Below are positions 9,701 through 17,678 of a stretch of DNA of 43,539 nucleotides, in pieces (position 1 is the first letter of the stretch; the number at the start of each line of letters is the position of its first letter). A model generated the notes under the pieces. The model made no database searches, was not told where the DNA came from, and saw nothing but the letters and a program-made list of their open reading frames with translations. Origin of the DNA: Deltaproteobacteria bacterium. GTDB lineage: Bacteria > Desulfobacterota > DSM-4660 > Desulfatiglandales > HGW-15. The stretch spans positions 1 through 43,539 of the forward strand of contig JAFGDM010000104.1 of assembly GCA_016932115.1 (NCBI GenBank), given 5' to 3'. The position numbers and the translations under genes were made by a program.

Positions 9701-11084
9701 TTATCTTCTCTTCCGCCGCTTCTTCGGCGGTTTTTGTTTGGGAAACGGATTCTTCCTTCGCCGCCTCGGCAACCGAACTCTCCTCGCTTCCGGAAAGTTC
9801 CTCGGAAAGTTTTTCCTCTCCTCCCTCCTGATTCACTCCGTCACCCCCTGGCTCAGCCATGAAGCGGACGGCGCTCTCAATAATTTTAAGCGCCTTTTCC
9901 TCACCGATGTCTTCCAGTTGTACCAAATCTTCTACCGTAGCGGAAGCCACGTCTTCCGCTGAACGGAATCCTTCCTGGTATAGGGTCAAAGCGGTTTTTT
10001 CACCCACACCATCCAGTTTCAACAAAGATTCATAGGCTTCCTTAAGGGCTTTGTTGTAATTGGACTCACTGGTCACATCCAGGTGCCATCCGGAGAGCTT
10101 TGACGCCAGCCTCACGTTCTGACCTCTCTTTCCGATTGCCAGTGAAAGCTGGTCATCCGGCACCACCACTTCCATAGATTTGCGCTCTTCATCCACCACA
10201 ACCCGTACGATCTCCGCAGGAGCGAGAGCGTTGCATATAAATTTGGCCGGATCCGCGTCCCACGGGATAATATCGATTTTCTCACCCCGCAACTCTTGGA
10301 CCACAGCCTGGACCCTCGTCCCCTTCATTCCCACGCACGCGCCCACAGGGTCCACATCGCCGTCACGAGAAGTAACAGCAATCTTCGAGCGGCTGCCCGG
10401 CTCTCGTGCCACCTGAACAACGGAGACGATTCCTTCAGCGATCTCAGGGACTTCGTTTTCAAAGAGAGCGGCGAGAAAATTCGGATGGGTTCGGGAGAGC
10501 ACGATTTGAGGCCCCCGGCTGAACTGCTTCACATCATGGATGTAGCACCTTATCCGGTCCCCCGGCTTGTAAATCTCCTTGGGAATCTGCTCCTTCAAGG
10601 GGAGTTCCGCTTCGGCCCGGCCCAGATTGACGATGATGTTCCCTTTGTCGAATCTCTGCACAATGCCGTGAACAATTTCTCCGCGCCTATCCTTGTAATC
10701 TCCGTAAACAACATTTCGCTCCGCTTCCCTAAGCCGTTGCATGATAACCTGTTTCGCGGATTGGGCCGCAATGCGTCCGAATTCATCCGTATCCATCTTA
10801 ATCCCCAGGCTGTCGCCAATCTCGGATTCCGGGTCTATTTTCTTAGCCTCTTCAAGGGAAACTTCAAGATGGTTGTTGCCCACCTTTTCCACGACCTCTT
10901 TGAATTCGAACACTTCGATCTCGCCGGCCTCATCGTTGAAATTAACCTCCAGGTCGTAGGTAGGGCCGAGCTTCTTCCTGGCCGCCGCTTTTACCGCCTC
11001 TTCGAGGGTCTTTACAAGCACTTCCCGATCAAGACCTTTCTCACGGCTCACTTGGTCAATAACCCTCTTCAAATCTGAAACCAT
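9687..11084 (-). CDS. nusA: Transcription termination/antitermination factor NusA
   Basis: RNA-polymerase-associated elongation factor controlling pausing, termination and antitermination; 465 residues. The domains run N-terminal RNAP-binding domain, S1 domain (RGEIVHGIVQRFDKGNIIVNLG), two KH domains (the block with DPVGACVGMKGTRVQAVV and later LSLAIGKRGQNVRLA), then one helix-hairpin-helix segment (LLKLDGVGEKTALTLYQEG) like a short AR domain. The last 55 residues form an acidic Glu/Ser/Ala tail. The gene follows rimP after 55 bases. In E. coli NusA represses its own operon through leader terminators, and a terminator does precede rimP here. Confidence 0.98.
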   Translation of the reverse strand: MVSDLKRVIDQVSREKGLDREVLVKTLEEAVKAAARKKLGPTYDLEVNFNDEAGEIEVFEFKEVVEKVGNNHLEVSLEEAKKIDPESEIGDSLGIKMDTDEFGRIAAQSAKQVIMQRLREAERNVVYGDYKDRRGEIVHGIVQRFDKGNIIVNLGRAEAELPLKEQIPKEIYKPGDRIRCYIHDVKQFSRGPQIVLSRTHPNFLAALFENEVPEIAEGIVSVVQVAREPGSRSKIAVTSRDGDVDPVGACVGMKGTRVQAVVQELRGEKIDIIPWDADPAKFICNALAPAEIVRVVVDEERKSMEVVVPDDQLSLAIGKRGQNVRLASKLSGWHLDVTSESNYNKALKEAYESLLKLDGVGEKTALTLYQEGFRSAEDVASATVEDLVQLEDIGEEKALKIIESAVRFMAEPGGDGVNQEGGEEKLSEELSGSEESSVAEAAKEESVSQTKTAEEAAEEKINGQG

Positions 11085-11139
11085 TTCCCCTTCTCCAAAG
11101 TAGAGGTTACTGAAAAATAATTGCTATGCCGGGTGGATG

Positions 11140-11607
11140 TTACAGTTCATAAATCGTATTAGCCTTTTCCACCTCAGCCCAGGGCAAGGCCACTTCCTTT
11201 TCATCGACTTTCATATGAAGGAGGCCTTCGGCGAAATCATTAAGGTAGCCGATATAATTACGCCGACCTTGAATCGGTTTATTCATCCTGACCTTGATCT
11301 TTTTTCCCACAGCACAAAACACGTCCTTCTCATTCTTTAAGGGCCTGTCCAAGCCGGGGGATGAGACCTCGAACACATAGGAATGGGAGATCAGTTCCTT
11401 TACATCAATGTGATCGCCCAATTCCCGGCTTACCCTTGCACAGTCATCAATGGTAACGCCGCCTTCTTTGTCGATCGTGAGCCTGAGGACCCATTTCCCG
11501 CTGCTGTGAACAAACTCCGAATTCACCAACTCGAAAGCCATATCCTTAAGAATCGGTTCTACGAGGACTGCAACTTCTAAAGCCGTATTTTTCGTTCTTG
11601 TTCCCAT
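11140..11607 (-). CDS. rimP: Ribosome maturation factor RimP
   Basis: Needed for 30S subunit maturation; first protein gene of the nusA operon. The 155-residue protein has the RimP N-terminal alpha/beta domain (ILKDMAFELVNSEFVHSSGKWVLRLTIDKEGGVTIDDC region) and the SH3-like C-terminal domain starting after EVSSPGLDRPL, the family's most conserved stretch. The ATG at 11607 has no recognisable Shine-Dalgarno sequence. Only 11 bases separate it from the U-tract of a strong terminator hairpin, so transcripts from the upstream tRNA must read through to express it. Unless an unseen promoter overlaps the hairpin, expression depends on antitermination. Confidence 0.95.
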   Translation of the reverse strand: MGTRTKNTALEVAVLVEPILKDMAFELVNSEFVHSSGKWVLRLTIDKEGGVTIDDCARVSRELGDHIDVKELISHSYVFEVSSPGLDRPLKNEKDVFCAVGKKIKVRMNKPIQGRRNYIGYLNDFAEGLLHMKVDEKEVALPWAEVEKANTIYEL

Positions 11608-11618
11608 GGGTCGAATAC

Positions 11619-11643
11619 AAAAAACGGGCCTTGGGGCCCGTTT
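11619..11643 (-). terminator. Rho-independent terminator between tRNA-Gly and rimP
   Basis: On the minus strand a perfect nine-base-pair stem (AAACGGGCC with GGCCCGTTT, loop CCAA) is followed by six T residues. It ends 11 bases before the rimP ATG. It would separate the tRNA from the rimP-nusA operon and may act as an attenuator. Confidence 0.88.
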
Positions 11644-11786
11644 CCGTGTTGCAGACTGAGTTGTTGTTTACACCATTTTAATCCATAAGCCAAAACCAAC
11701 AAAACGTCCGCATTTCGAAGTAGGTCAACCGCTTCACACAAAGGCTGACGACCTCAAAAAGGGAATCGAGCCTGACCTTTCATTCA

Positions 11787-11862
11787 TGGAGCGGGCAACG
11801 GGTTTCGAACCCGCGACCCCAAGCTTGGGAAGCTTGTGCTCTACCGGCTGAGCTATGCCCGC
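11787..11862 (-). tRNA. tRNA-Gly, anticodon CCC
   Basis: A complete cloverleaf is readable on the minus strand. The acceptor stem is GCGGGCA/TGCCCGC, the D-arm GCTC...GAGC, and the anticodon stem CAAGC/GCTTG has loop TTCCCAA, placing CCC at positions 34-36. The T-arm has stem GCGGG/CCCGT and loop TTCGAAA, the discriminator is T, and the CCA tail is encoded. CCC reads the GGG glycine codon. The gene lies upstream of rimP in the same orientation, the position held by metY in E. coli. Confidence 0.97.
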
Positions 11863-11943
11863 CTTTTTCTTCCCCAGTCTATGCTCCTGCATCGACCGCT
11901 TTGCGAAATCATGAATGTTGTCCGAGGCACCGACAATCGGTTT

Positions 11944-11971
11944 AAACTAACATATGACAACCGCTTGTCAA
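11944..11971 (-). promoter_or_regulatory. Putative sigma-70 promoter of tRNA-Gly/rimP operon with overlapping dyad
   Basis: A perfect -35 TTGACA (11966-11971, minus strand) is followed after 16 bases by TAGTTT (11944-11949), a weak -10. A perfect inverted repeat, TGACAA and TTGTCA with four bases between, covers 11955-11970 and overlaps the -35. The expected transcript start is about 75 bases before the tRNA. Confidence 0.5.
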
Positions 11972-12071
11972 GCAATATTTCTCAATCATTCCCTCACTGC
12001 TCCACCGGACCCCCCTTAGAATACCTCTTAAAAGCCCAAACCCCGGTTTGGGACACAGGAGAGAGTGACGC

Positions 12072-12100
12072 TTGACATCCAAAAAGGATCGACATAGGAT
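12072..12100 (+). promoter_or_regulatory. Putative sigma-70 promoter for corC-lnt
   Basis: TTGACA at 12072-12077, a 17-base spacer, then TAGGAT at 12095-12100. This is a perfect -35 with a fair -10 about 30 bases before the corC start. A TATAAT lies further downstream (about 12112) but without a -35 at the right distance. Confidence 0.6.
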
Positions 12101-12131
12101 TATTTTTAGGTTATAATTATACATATCGAAC

Positions 12132-13025
12132 ATGTACGCTCAAAAGGATCCTCCGCGTTTGGAAGAAGGCTCGCACCAAAATCTGTTCCACAGCATCAAA
12201 TCCCTTATACGTAAACTAAAGCCGCGCGATGAAGGCGCTGAACTCACCATAGAGCTTCAGGATCTTATGCACGAGGGACAGGCCAAGGGGCTCATTTCCG
12301 ATGAGGAATCGGAAATGGTTCAAGCCGTGCTTGAACTCAAGGAGACAACGGCCTCGTCAATAATGATCCCTCGCACCGAGGTCGTAGCAGCCCCATTAGG
12401 TCTTTCACTGGCCGAAGCGATCAAACTCGTATGTGATTGCGGACACACGCGAATCCCTATCTACAAGAACACAATCGACGAGATCATAGGAATCCTTCAT
12501 GCCAAGGATCTTCTGAAGCTCTGGGACAAGAACGGGGATTTCAAAATACCTACGGAGTTTCTCAGAGAGCCCCATTTTGTCTCCTTCAACCAGAAGGCCA
12601 CCGACGTTCTGAAGGAGCTGAAAGAGGGGAAAACCCACCTCGCCGTTGTGACCGATGAATACGGAGGCACGGCGGGTATTATCACCACAGAGGATATCAT
12701 CGAGGAAATTGTTGGTGAAATCATGGATGAACACGACAATGAACCCCCTCTGCTGACAGTTATCGATGAAAGAACTGTCTCGGTTGACGCCCGCCTCGAG
12801 GTGGAAAAACTGGAAGATCATTTCGACGTGATCCTGCCGGAGGGGGATTATGAATCCATGGGTGGATTCGTAATCCACCTTCTGGGGAAAATACCCAAAG
12901 TGAATGAAAAAGTGATCTTTCAGGATCTTGAAATGACGGTTCAATCTGCGGATTCCAGGCGGATCGGGAGGATTCTCATCACGCGAATGCCGACTCAGGA
13001 GCCGGGTTTGGAGTCGCCCCGATAG
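12132..13025 (+). CDS. corC: CBS-domain hemolysin/CorC family protein
   Basis: A 297-residue cytosolic CorC/YbeX-type protein. Two CBS repeats are visible, the first around the IMIPRTEVVAAPLG segment and GHTRIPIY, the second around HLAVVTDEYGGTAGIIT and TEDIIEEIVGEI. They are followed by the CorC_HlyC C-terminal domain (VSVDARLEVEKLEDHF, then ESMGGFVIHLLG). There is no N-terminal transmembrane DUF21 domain, which marks the short CorC form rather than the membrane exporter form. CorC has been tied to magnesium/cobalt efflux and, as YbeX, to ribosome metabolism. It precedes lnt, the order ybeX-lnt seen in enterobacteria. The ATG has no clear ribosome-binding site and follows a good promoter. 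Confidence 0.92.
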   Translation: MYAQKDPPRLEEGSHQNLFHSIKSLIRKLKPRDEGAELTIELQDLMHEGQAKGLISDEESEMVQAVLELKETTASSIMIPRTEVVAAPLGLSLAEAIKLVCDCGHTRIPIYKNTIDEIIGILHAKDLLKLWDKNGDFKIPTEFLREPHFVSFNQKATDVLKELKEGKTHLAVVTDEYGGTAGIITTEDIIEEIVGEIMDEHDNEPPLLTVIDERTVSVDARLEVEKLEDHFDVILPEGDYESMGGFVIHLLGKIPKVNEKVIFQDLEMTVQSADSRRIGRILITRMPTQEPGLESPR

Positions 13026-13117
13026 GATATCAAACCGTTTTGCGGGGAACCATCCCGGGGCGGCATAGATGTTGGTTTACCGGCTTGTATTTTGATACGT
13101 GACACGGATCGGCGCCT

Positions 13118-14626
13118 ATGCTTTTGCAATACAGAGAAAAACTTCTTCTTGCCGTCCTCTCAGGTTTCATGCTCACAGCCTCCTTTCCCCCCGGTCATCT
13201 GAGCCTGGTCGCCTGGGTCGCCTTCATTCCCCTTCTCAGAAGTCTTGAGGGTCTCTCGGGAAAGCAGGCTCTTACCTCAGGCTTTTGCTTCGGCTTAGCG
13301 CACAACCTGAGCCTTGTCTACTGGGTTGTTTTTGTTATGCAGCACTACGGCAACCTCCCTATTGCGGCAAGCGTTGCTATTCTTCTGCTCTTGGCCATGT
13401 ACCTCGCTCTTTATCCCGCCGTCTTTTCCCTGCTTCTCCACTACCCAAGCGGGAGTTTCTCTTCCTTCAAGCTCGCCGGACTATGGGTCTTTCTTGAGTT
13501 TGTTCGCGCAAACGTTCTCACCGGTTTTCCATGGTGCTTGGTAGGGCACAGCCAGTACCTCGCGCTCCCGTTCATCCAAATAGCGGACCTGGTCGGCGTT
13601 TACGGCATTTCCTTTCTTGTCCTCTTTTTCAACGCCGTCCTCTACAGACTCTTATTTCATCGCCCTCAAAAAGTTTTCCTACCGGAGTTAGCCGGCGCGA
13701 TCTTGATGCTGGGTCTTACGCTTGCATACGGCTATCACCGCCTTTTAGAGACGCCGGAGCAACGCGGCTCCCTAAAGGTAACGATCGTTCAAGGCAATAT
13801 CGATCAGTCCATCAAGTGGCACCCTTCCTACCAGGCTGAAACAGTCAAAATTTATGGAATCCTCAGTCTCTCATCAAACCCTTTCGCACCCGATATCGTG
13901 ATATGGCCCGAGACGGCAGCGCCTCTTTTTTTCCAGGACGGGGAGGAACCGGCTCTTAGAATTCTTGAAAATATCCGACAATCCGGCGCCTATTTTATTT
14001 TCGGCAGCCCCGCCTATGCAAAACACGGCGATTCCACTTTTTATTATAACCGGGCCTACCTGGTTTCTCCCGCAGGAAAAGTCATGGACGCTTATGATAA
14101 GGTTCACCTTGTTCCTTTTGGGGAGTATGTCCCTCTTAAAAGGTATCTCCCTTTTATAGATCGTCTGGTTATCTCCGCAGGAGATTTCAAACCGGGAGAA
14201 AAACTTGTCCCTATGTCGATTCCAAAAGCTCGGATAGGGGTTTTGATTTGCTATGAAAGCATTTTCCCTGAGCTGGCGAGGGCCATGACGAGAAACGGCG
14301 CAGACATTCTCGTCAACCTCACAAATGACGCCTGGTACGGCATGACGAGCGCACCCTATCAACACTTCTCTATGGCGGTTTTTCGGGCCGTTGAAAACAG
14401 AAGACCCCTGGTCAGGGCGGCCAATACAGGCTTCAGCGCTTTCATCAACACCCGGGGAAAAATCACCCAGATTACGGATCTCTTTTCGGAGGCCGTATTG
14501 AACCGTGAGCAGGTCCTTGAGAAAACCCGTATGACGGTTTACACGCGTTACGGAGACTTTTTCCCTCTGTGCTTGGCAGGCCTGAGCTTGCTTCAAGCCG
14601 GCTTTTTCTTATATCATAAAAGGTAG
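13118..14626 (+). CDS. lnt: Apolipoprotein N-acyltransferase
   Basis: Inner-membrane enzyme that adds the third acyl chain to the N-terminal cysteine of lipoproteins in Gram-negative bacteria. The 502 residues include an N-terminal block of about six to seven hydrophobic segments (residues 10-205) and a periplasmic nitrilase-type domain. That domain carries the catalytic triad E265 (WPETAAP), K328 (DKVHLVPFGEYVPL) and C378 (LICYESIFPEL), and a last membrane helix lies near the C-terminus. The length is close to the 512 residues of E. coli Lnt. The start at 13118 lies 92 bases after corC with a weak ribosome-binding site. Its presence implies an outer membrane and a lipoprotein pathway. Confidence 0.96.
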   Translation: MLLQYREKLLLAVLSGFMLTASFPPGHLSLVAWVAFIPLLRSLEGLSGKQALTSGFCFGLAHNLSLVYWVVFVMQHYGNLPIAASVAILLLLAMYLALYPAVFSLLLHYPSGSFSSFKLAGLWVFLEFVRANVLTGFPWCLVGHSQYLALPFIQIADLVGVYGISFLVLFFNAVLYRLLFHRPQKVFLPELAGAILMLGLTLAYGYHRLLETPEQRGSLKVTIVQGNIDQSIKWHPSYQAETVKIYGILSLSSNPFAPDIVIWPETAAPLFFQDGEEPALRILENIRQSGAYFIFGSPAYAKHGDSTFYYNRAYLVSPAGKVMDAYDKVHLVPFGEYVPLKRYLPFIDRLVISAGDFKPGEKLVPMSIPKARIGVLICYESIFPELARAMTRNGADILVNLTNDAWYGMTSAPYQHFSMAVFRAVENRRPLVRAANTGFSAFINTRGKITQITDLFSEAVLNREQVLEKTRMTVYTRYGDFFPLCLAGLSLLQAGFFLYHKR

Positions 14627-14731
14627 TAATATTCAGTCTTTCGAAAAAACCCCCAAGGTCTACGCCATCAGCCTTGTATTTCAAAAAGCCGGCGTGTTAC
14701 CATAAAAGAAAACCGCAGGAGGTATGGATTC

Positions 14732-15848
14732 ATGGAACAGGAAGTCCTAACAAGAATTGATAGCATCACAGGCAACCTTCATGCCCTTCGAGGTCATCTT
14801 TGACTTGGATGACAGGCAAAAGGAACTGGACAATATCGAACAAATCATGGCGAAAAATGAGTTCTGGCATAAGAGCCAGGAAGAGATTTCTCGTATCAGC
14901 CAGCAAAGGGTGAACCTCAAGGAAAGAGTAGACCAATGGAACCGCTTTTACCGGCAAACCCAAGATGCCAGGCTACTGGCTGAGATGGCTATTGAGGAAA
15001 ACGACGGACCCACTATTAAGGAAGTGGAAGAGGATCTCTCTCGCATCGAAGAAGAGCTCAGAGTGTTGGAACTCCAACTTCTCCTCGGGCATCCGGATGA
15101 CAGGAGGAACGCAATCGTCGCCATCAACGCCGGCGCCGGAGGCACAGAAGCACAAGATTGGGTAGAAATGCTGTTTCGGATGTATCTCCGTTGGTCGGAG
15201 TCAAAGGGCTTCAGCACCTCCGTCATTGACTGCCTGGACGGAGAAGAGGCAGGGATCAAGAACGTGACTTTCACGGTTACGGGGCACTTCGCTTACGGGT
15301 ATTTGAAGTCGGAACACGGCATTCATCGTATGGTCAGAATTTCTCCCTTCGACGCCACCGGTCGACGTCACACGTCATTTGCCTCTGTCTCCGTTCTGCC
15401 TGAGGTAGACACGGATATAAAAATCGCAATCGACGACAAGGACCTGCGCATCGACACCTTCCGAGCCAGCGGTCCCGGGGGACAGCACGTGAACAAAACC
15501 AGTTCCGCCGTGCGGATCACCCACTTGCCGACAGGCATAGTTGTCCAATGCCAGAATGAGAAATCCCAGCATAGGAACAAAGAAATGGCCTTAAAGGTTT
15601 TAATGGCTAGGCTTTATGAACTCGAGATGAATAAGCTCGGCGAAAAAAAACAGCTCATGCACGATACGCAGAAAGAGATTGCCTGGGGAAGCCAGATTCG
15701 ATCGTACGTCTTTAATCCCTATCGCATGGTTAAAGATCACCGGACGAATGTTGAGGTCGGGAATCTGGAAAGGGTCATGAACGGAGATATCAACATGTTT
15801 ATCGATGCGTATCTGAGATCGCATAAGCGGGAAGCGCTCAAGAATTAA
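14732..15848 (+). CDS. prfB: Peptide chain release factor 2, programmed +1 frameshift
   Basis: RF2 recognises UGA and UAA stops. The start is ATG 14732, eight bases after AGGAGGT. The first 23 codons end at an in-frame TGA (14801-14803) after CTT; slipping +1 at CTT-TGA-C joins them to the main frame (14802-15848), giving 371 residues. The joined protein holds the RF2 stop-recognition tripeptide SPF (in RISPFDATG) and the GGQ hydrolysis motif in [11 protein letters not shown]. The frameshift lets RF2 sense its own level: when RF2 is scarce, the UGA is read slowly and slippage rises. The gene follows lnt by 105 bases, a gap without obvious regulatory sequence. Coordinates should be read as a join omitting base 14801. 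Confidence 0.96.
14790..14803 (+). promoter_or_regulatory. prfB programmed frameshift site
   Basis: An internal Shine-Dalgarno-like GAGG (14790-14793) is followed four bases later by the slippery CTT (14798-14800) and the in-frame stop TGA (14801-14803) with C as next base. This is the canonical arrangement of the RF2 autoregulatory frameshift. Confidence 0.93.
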
Positions 15849-15929
15849 TCGTAATTCCTCGGAAGAAAGTCCACTTTAAAGAACAGAAGCAAAAAGGGCA
15901 AAAGGAGAAGGGCACGGTTTGTTCCCCTG

Positions 15930-15948
15930 AGCCTTGCAGCGTAAGGCT
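15930..15948. terminator. Possible hairpin between convergent prfB and amidase genes
   Basis: AGCCTT and AAGGCT form a six-base-pair stem around a seven-base loop in the 111-base convergent gap. There is no immediate T-run on either strand, so it is a weak candidate for a bidirectional terminator. Confidence 0.35.
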
Positions 15949-15959
15949 TGGGCCGCTTT

Positions 15960-17678
15960 TCACCCTCCTATCGCCAACCGAGATATGCTCCTCATGTAGT
16001 CTTTTATGCCTTCCACTATGCCGTCTGCAAGGATCTCCAGATAAATCCTGCTTTTCAATCTCTTCCTTTCCGTCGGATGGGTAATGAATCCCGTCTCCAC
16101 CAGAACAGCAGGCATTTCCGCGCCTATAAGAACATAAAAGGGCGCCTGCTTCACACCCAAATTCTTGACATCGCCGTACCTCTTAGCCAAACAGCTCACG
16201 ATGCCCCTCTGCACGTCGTGGGCAAGCCTGCTGGACTCACTGATCTTAGTATTAAGCATGAGATCGTTCAGAATGGATTGAAGATCGCTGATGTTCTTTT
16301 CAGATGTCGCATTTTCACGGGCGGCCACAAGGACGGCTCTTTGATCCGTCGCCATGTTGAGATAATAGGTTTCAAGGCCGCACACATCGGCCTGTTTGTG
16401 TGCGTTAATATGTAGTGAGATGAAAAGATCCGCTTTTTTCATATTCGCAAAGGCGGTCCTTGTCTCCAGGGATAAAAAGATATCGTTATCTCTTGTTAGA
16501 ATCGCCTCACATCCCAGCTTATCCTCCACTTTCTTGGCGAGAATCTGGGCCAGCGCGAGAACTACATGTTTCTCTTTGATGCCGTCAACAAAGTAGGTGC
16601 CGGGATCTTTCCCTCCATGGCCCGGGTCTATAACAATTCTTCTCACGCTAAGGCCCAGTTGTCTCGCTAGGCTCACCGATCCGTCAGGTTCATCCGCTTT
16701 CCTCACACCTTTTCTTACAGACTTTATCTTCTCACCGGCAAGCTTTTCGTTCGACTCCTTGATCGCAGGTTCTGCGCCCTGCACGTCGACGACAATTCGA
16801 AAAGGATCGTGAAGAGGAAATACTTTGTAGCTTTTAATCTCATCGATATCCAGAACAACCCGAACCGTGTCCTTTTCATACTGAGCGGCCCGCGCGCTTC
16901 GCAGCAGGCCGTCTCGTATCGGTATCGGGCTTTCGATTCCGGAGCTTACATAGGCGTCCTTGAGATCCAGATAGAGACGTCTTGGTTTTTTTTGGTCCTT
17001 GTTTTCCTCAAGCAAATTCGAATGGAAGGGGACCGATCTCTCCAGATCGATAACGACACGGGTGTAATTGGGCGTGGACCAATGCCGGATCCTTTGAACC
17101 TGCGTGAGTCGAGGCTCTGTGGAAATTGCTTCCCTGATTTCCTTCTCATTCTCGCGCTTGCTGATGATGGCGGTGATCTCTTCGATCATGTCCTGTGCTT
17201 TGCGCCTCATGTCTCCTTGAGGATACCTGAGATCAACCTTGAGAAATTCCAGATACGCCCGAGTGAGATCCTTTTTCTGAAAATACATATACCCTAGCCG
17301 GTATTGGGCATCGTCGGCCAAGCGGTGCTTTTCGTAATCATTCGCCACCCTGCGATAAAGCTCGACGGCATCATCCAGATCTTGCTCTCTGCCGGAATAT
17401 CCATAAAGCTTCTCGAGCATTCTGGCGGCCCTGTAAATCGCCCACACAGCTTCATCACTTTCTGGAAACCGCCTTGCCACGTCCCTATAGCTTTCCACGC
17501 ATGAAATCCAGTTATGGCGATACTTAAGTTTGTCCTTGCCGCCGTAAAGGGCCTTTGCACATCGATCGGCCTCTGCAAGAAACCCTTTCGCGGAAAGGGG
17601 CCGAGCAGTCTTGACAGGCTCTGCCTGGAGTGTGGAGGCAAGAAAAAGGCCGACGAGAAAAACCCAAATTTTCATCAT
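15960..17678 (-). CDS. N-acetylmuramoyl-L-alanine amidase, AmiC type, with TPR-like N-terminal domain
   Basis: A periplasmic peptidoglycan amidase that would cut the muramoyl-L-alanine bond during septum splitting. Residues 1-19 form a signal peptide (ending TLQA). Residues 30-170 are helical and read like tetratricopeptide/YbgF-type repeats, an AMIN targeting domain spans about 195-300, and the Amidase_3 domain covers 345-560. Zinc ligands and catalytic residues are visible: H354 in DPGHGG, E369, H423 in SLHINAH, and catalytic E528 in LVETGF. At 572 residues it is longer than AmiC (about 417) because of the extra N-terminal domain. The start ATGATG overlaps the mutS stop by four bases, so it is coupled to mutS. 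Confidence 0.92.
   Translation of the reverse strand: MMKIWVFLVGLFLASTLQAEPVKTARPLSAKGFLAEADRCAKALYGGKDKLKYRHNWISCVESYRDVARRFPESDEAVWAIYRAARMLEKLYGYSGREQDLDDAVELYRRVANDYEKHRLADDAQYRLGYMYFQKKDLTRAYLEFLKVDLRYPQGDMRRKAQDMIEEITAIISKRENEKEIREAISTEPRLTQVQRIRHWSTPNYTRVVIDLERSVPFHSNLLEENKDQKKPRRLYLDLKDAYVSSGIESPIPIRDGLLRSARAAQYEKDTVRVVLDIDEIKSYKVFPLHDPFRIVVDVQGAEPAIKESNEKLAGEKIKSVRKGVRKADEPDGSVSLARQLGLSVRRIVIDPGHGGKDPGTYFVDGIKEKHVVLALAQILAKKVEDKLGCEAILTRDNDIFLSLETRTAFANMKKADLFISLHINAHKQADVCGLETYYLNMATDQRAVLVAARENATSEKNISDLQSILNDLMLNTKISESSRLAHDVQRGIVSCLAKRYGDVKNLGVKQAPFYVLIGAEMPAVLVETGFITHPTERKRLKSRIYLEILADGIVEGIKDYMRSISRLAIGG

Noticed and set aside
13874-14596. Minus-strand 240-residue frame
   Set aside because: Antisense to the catalytic domain of lnt; no motif seen.
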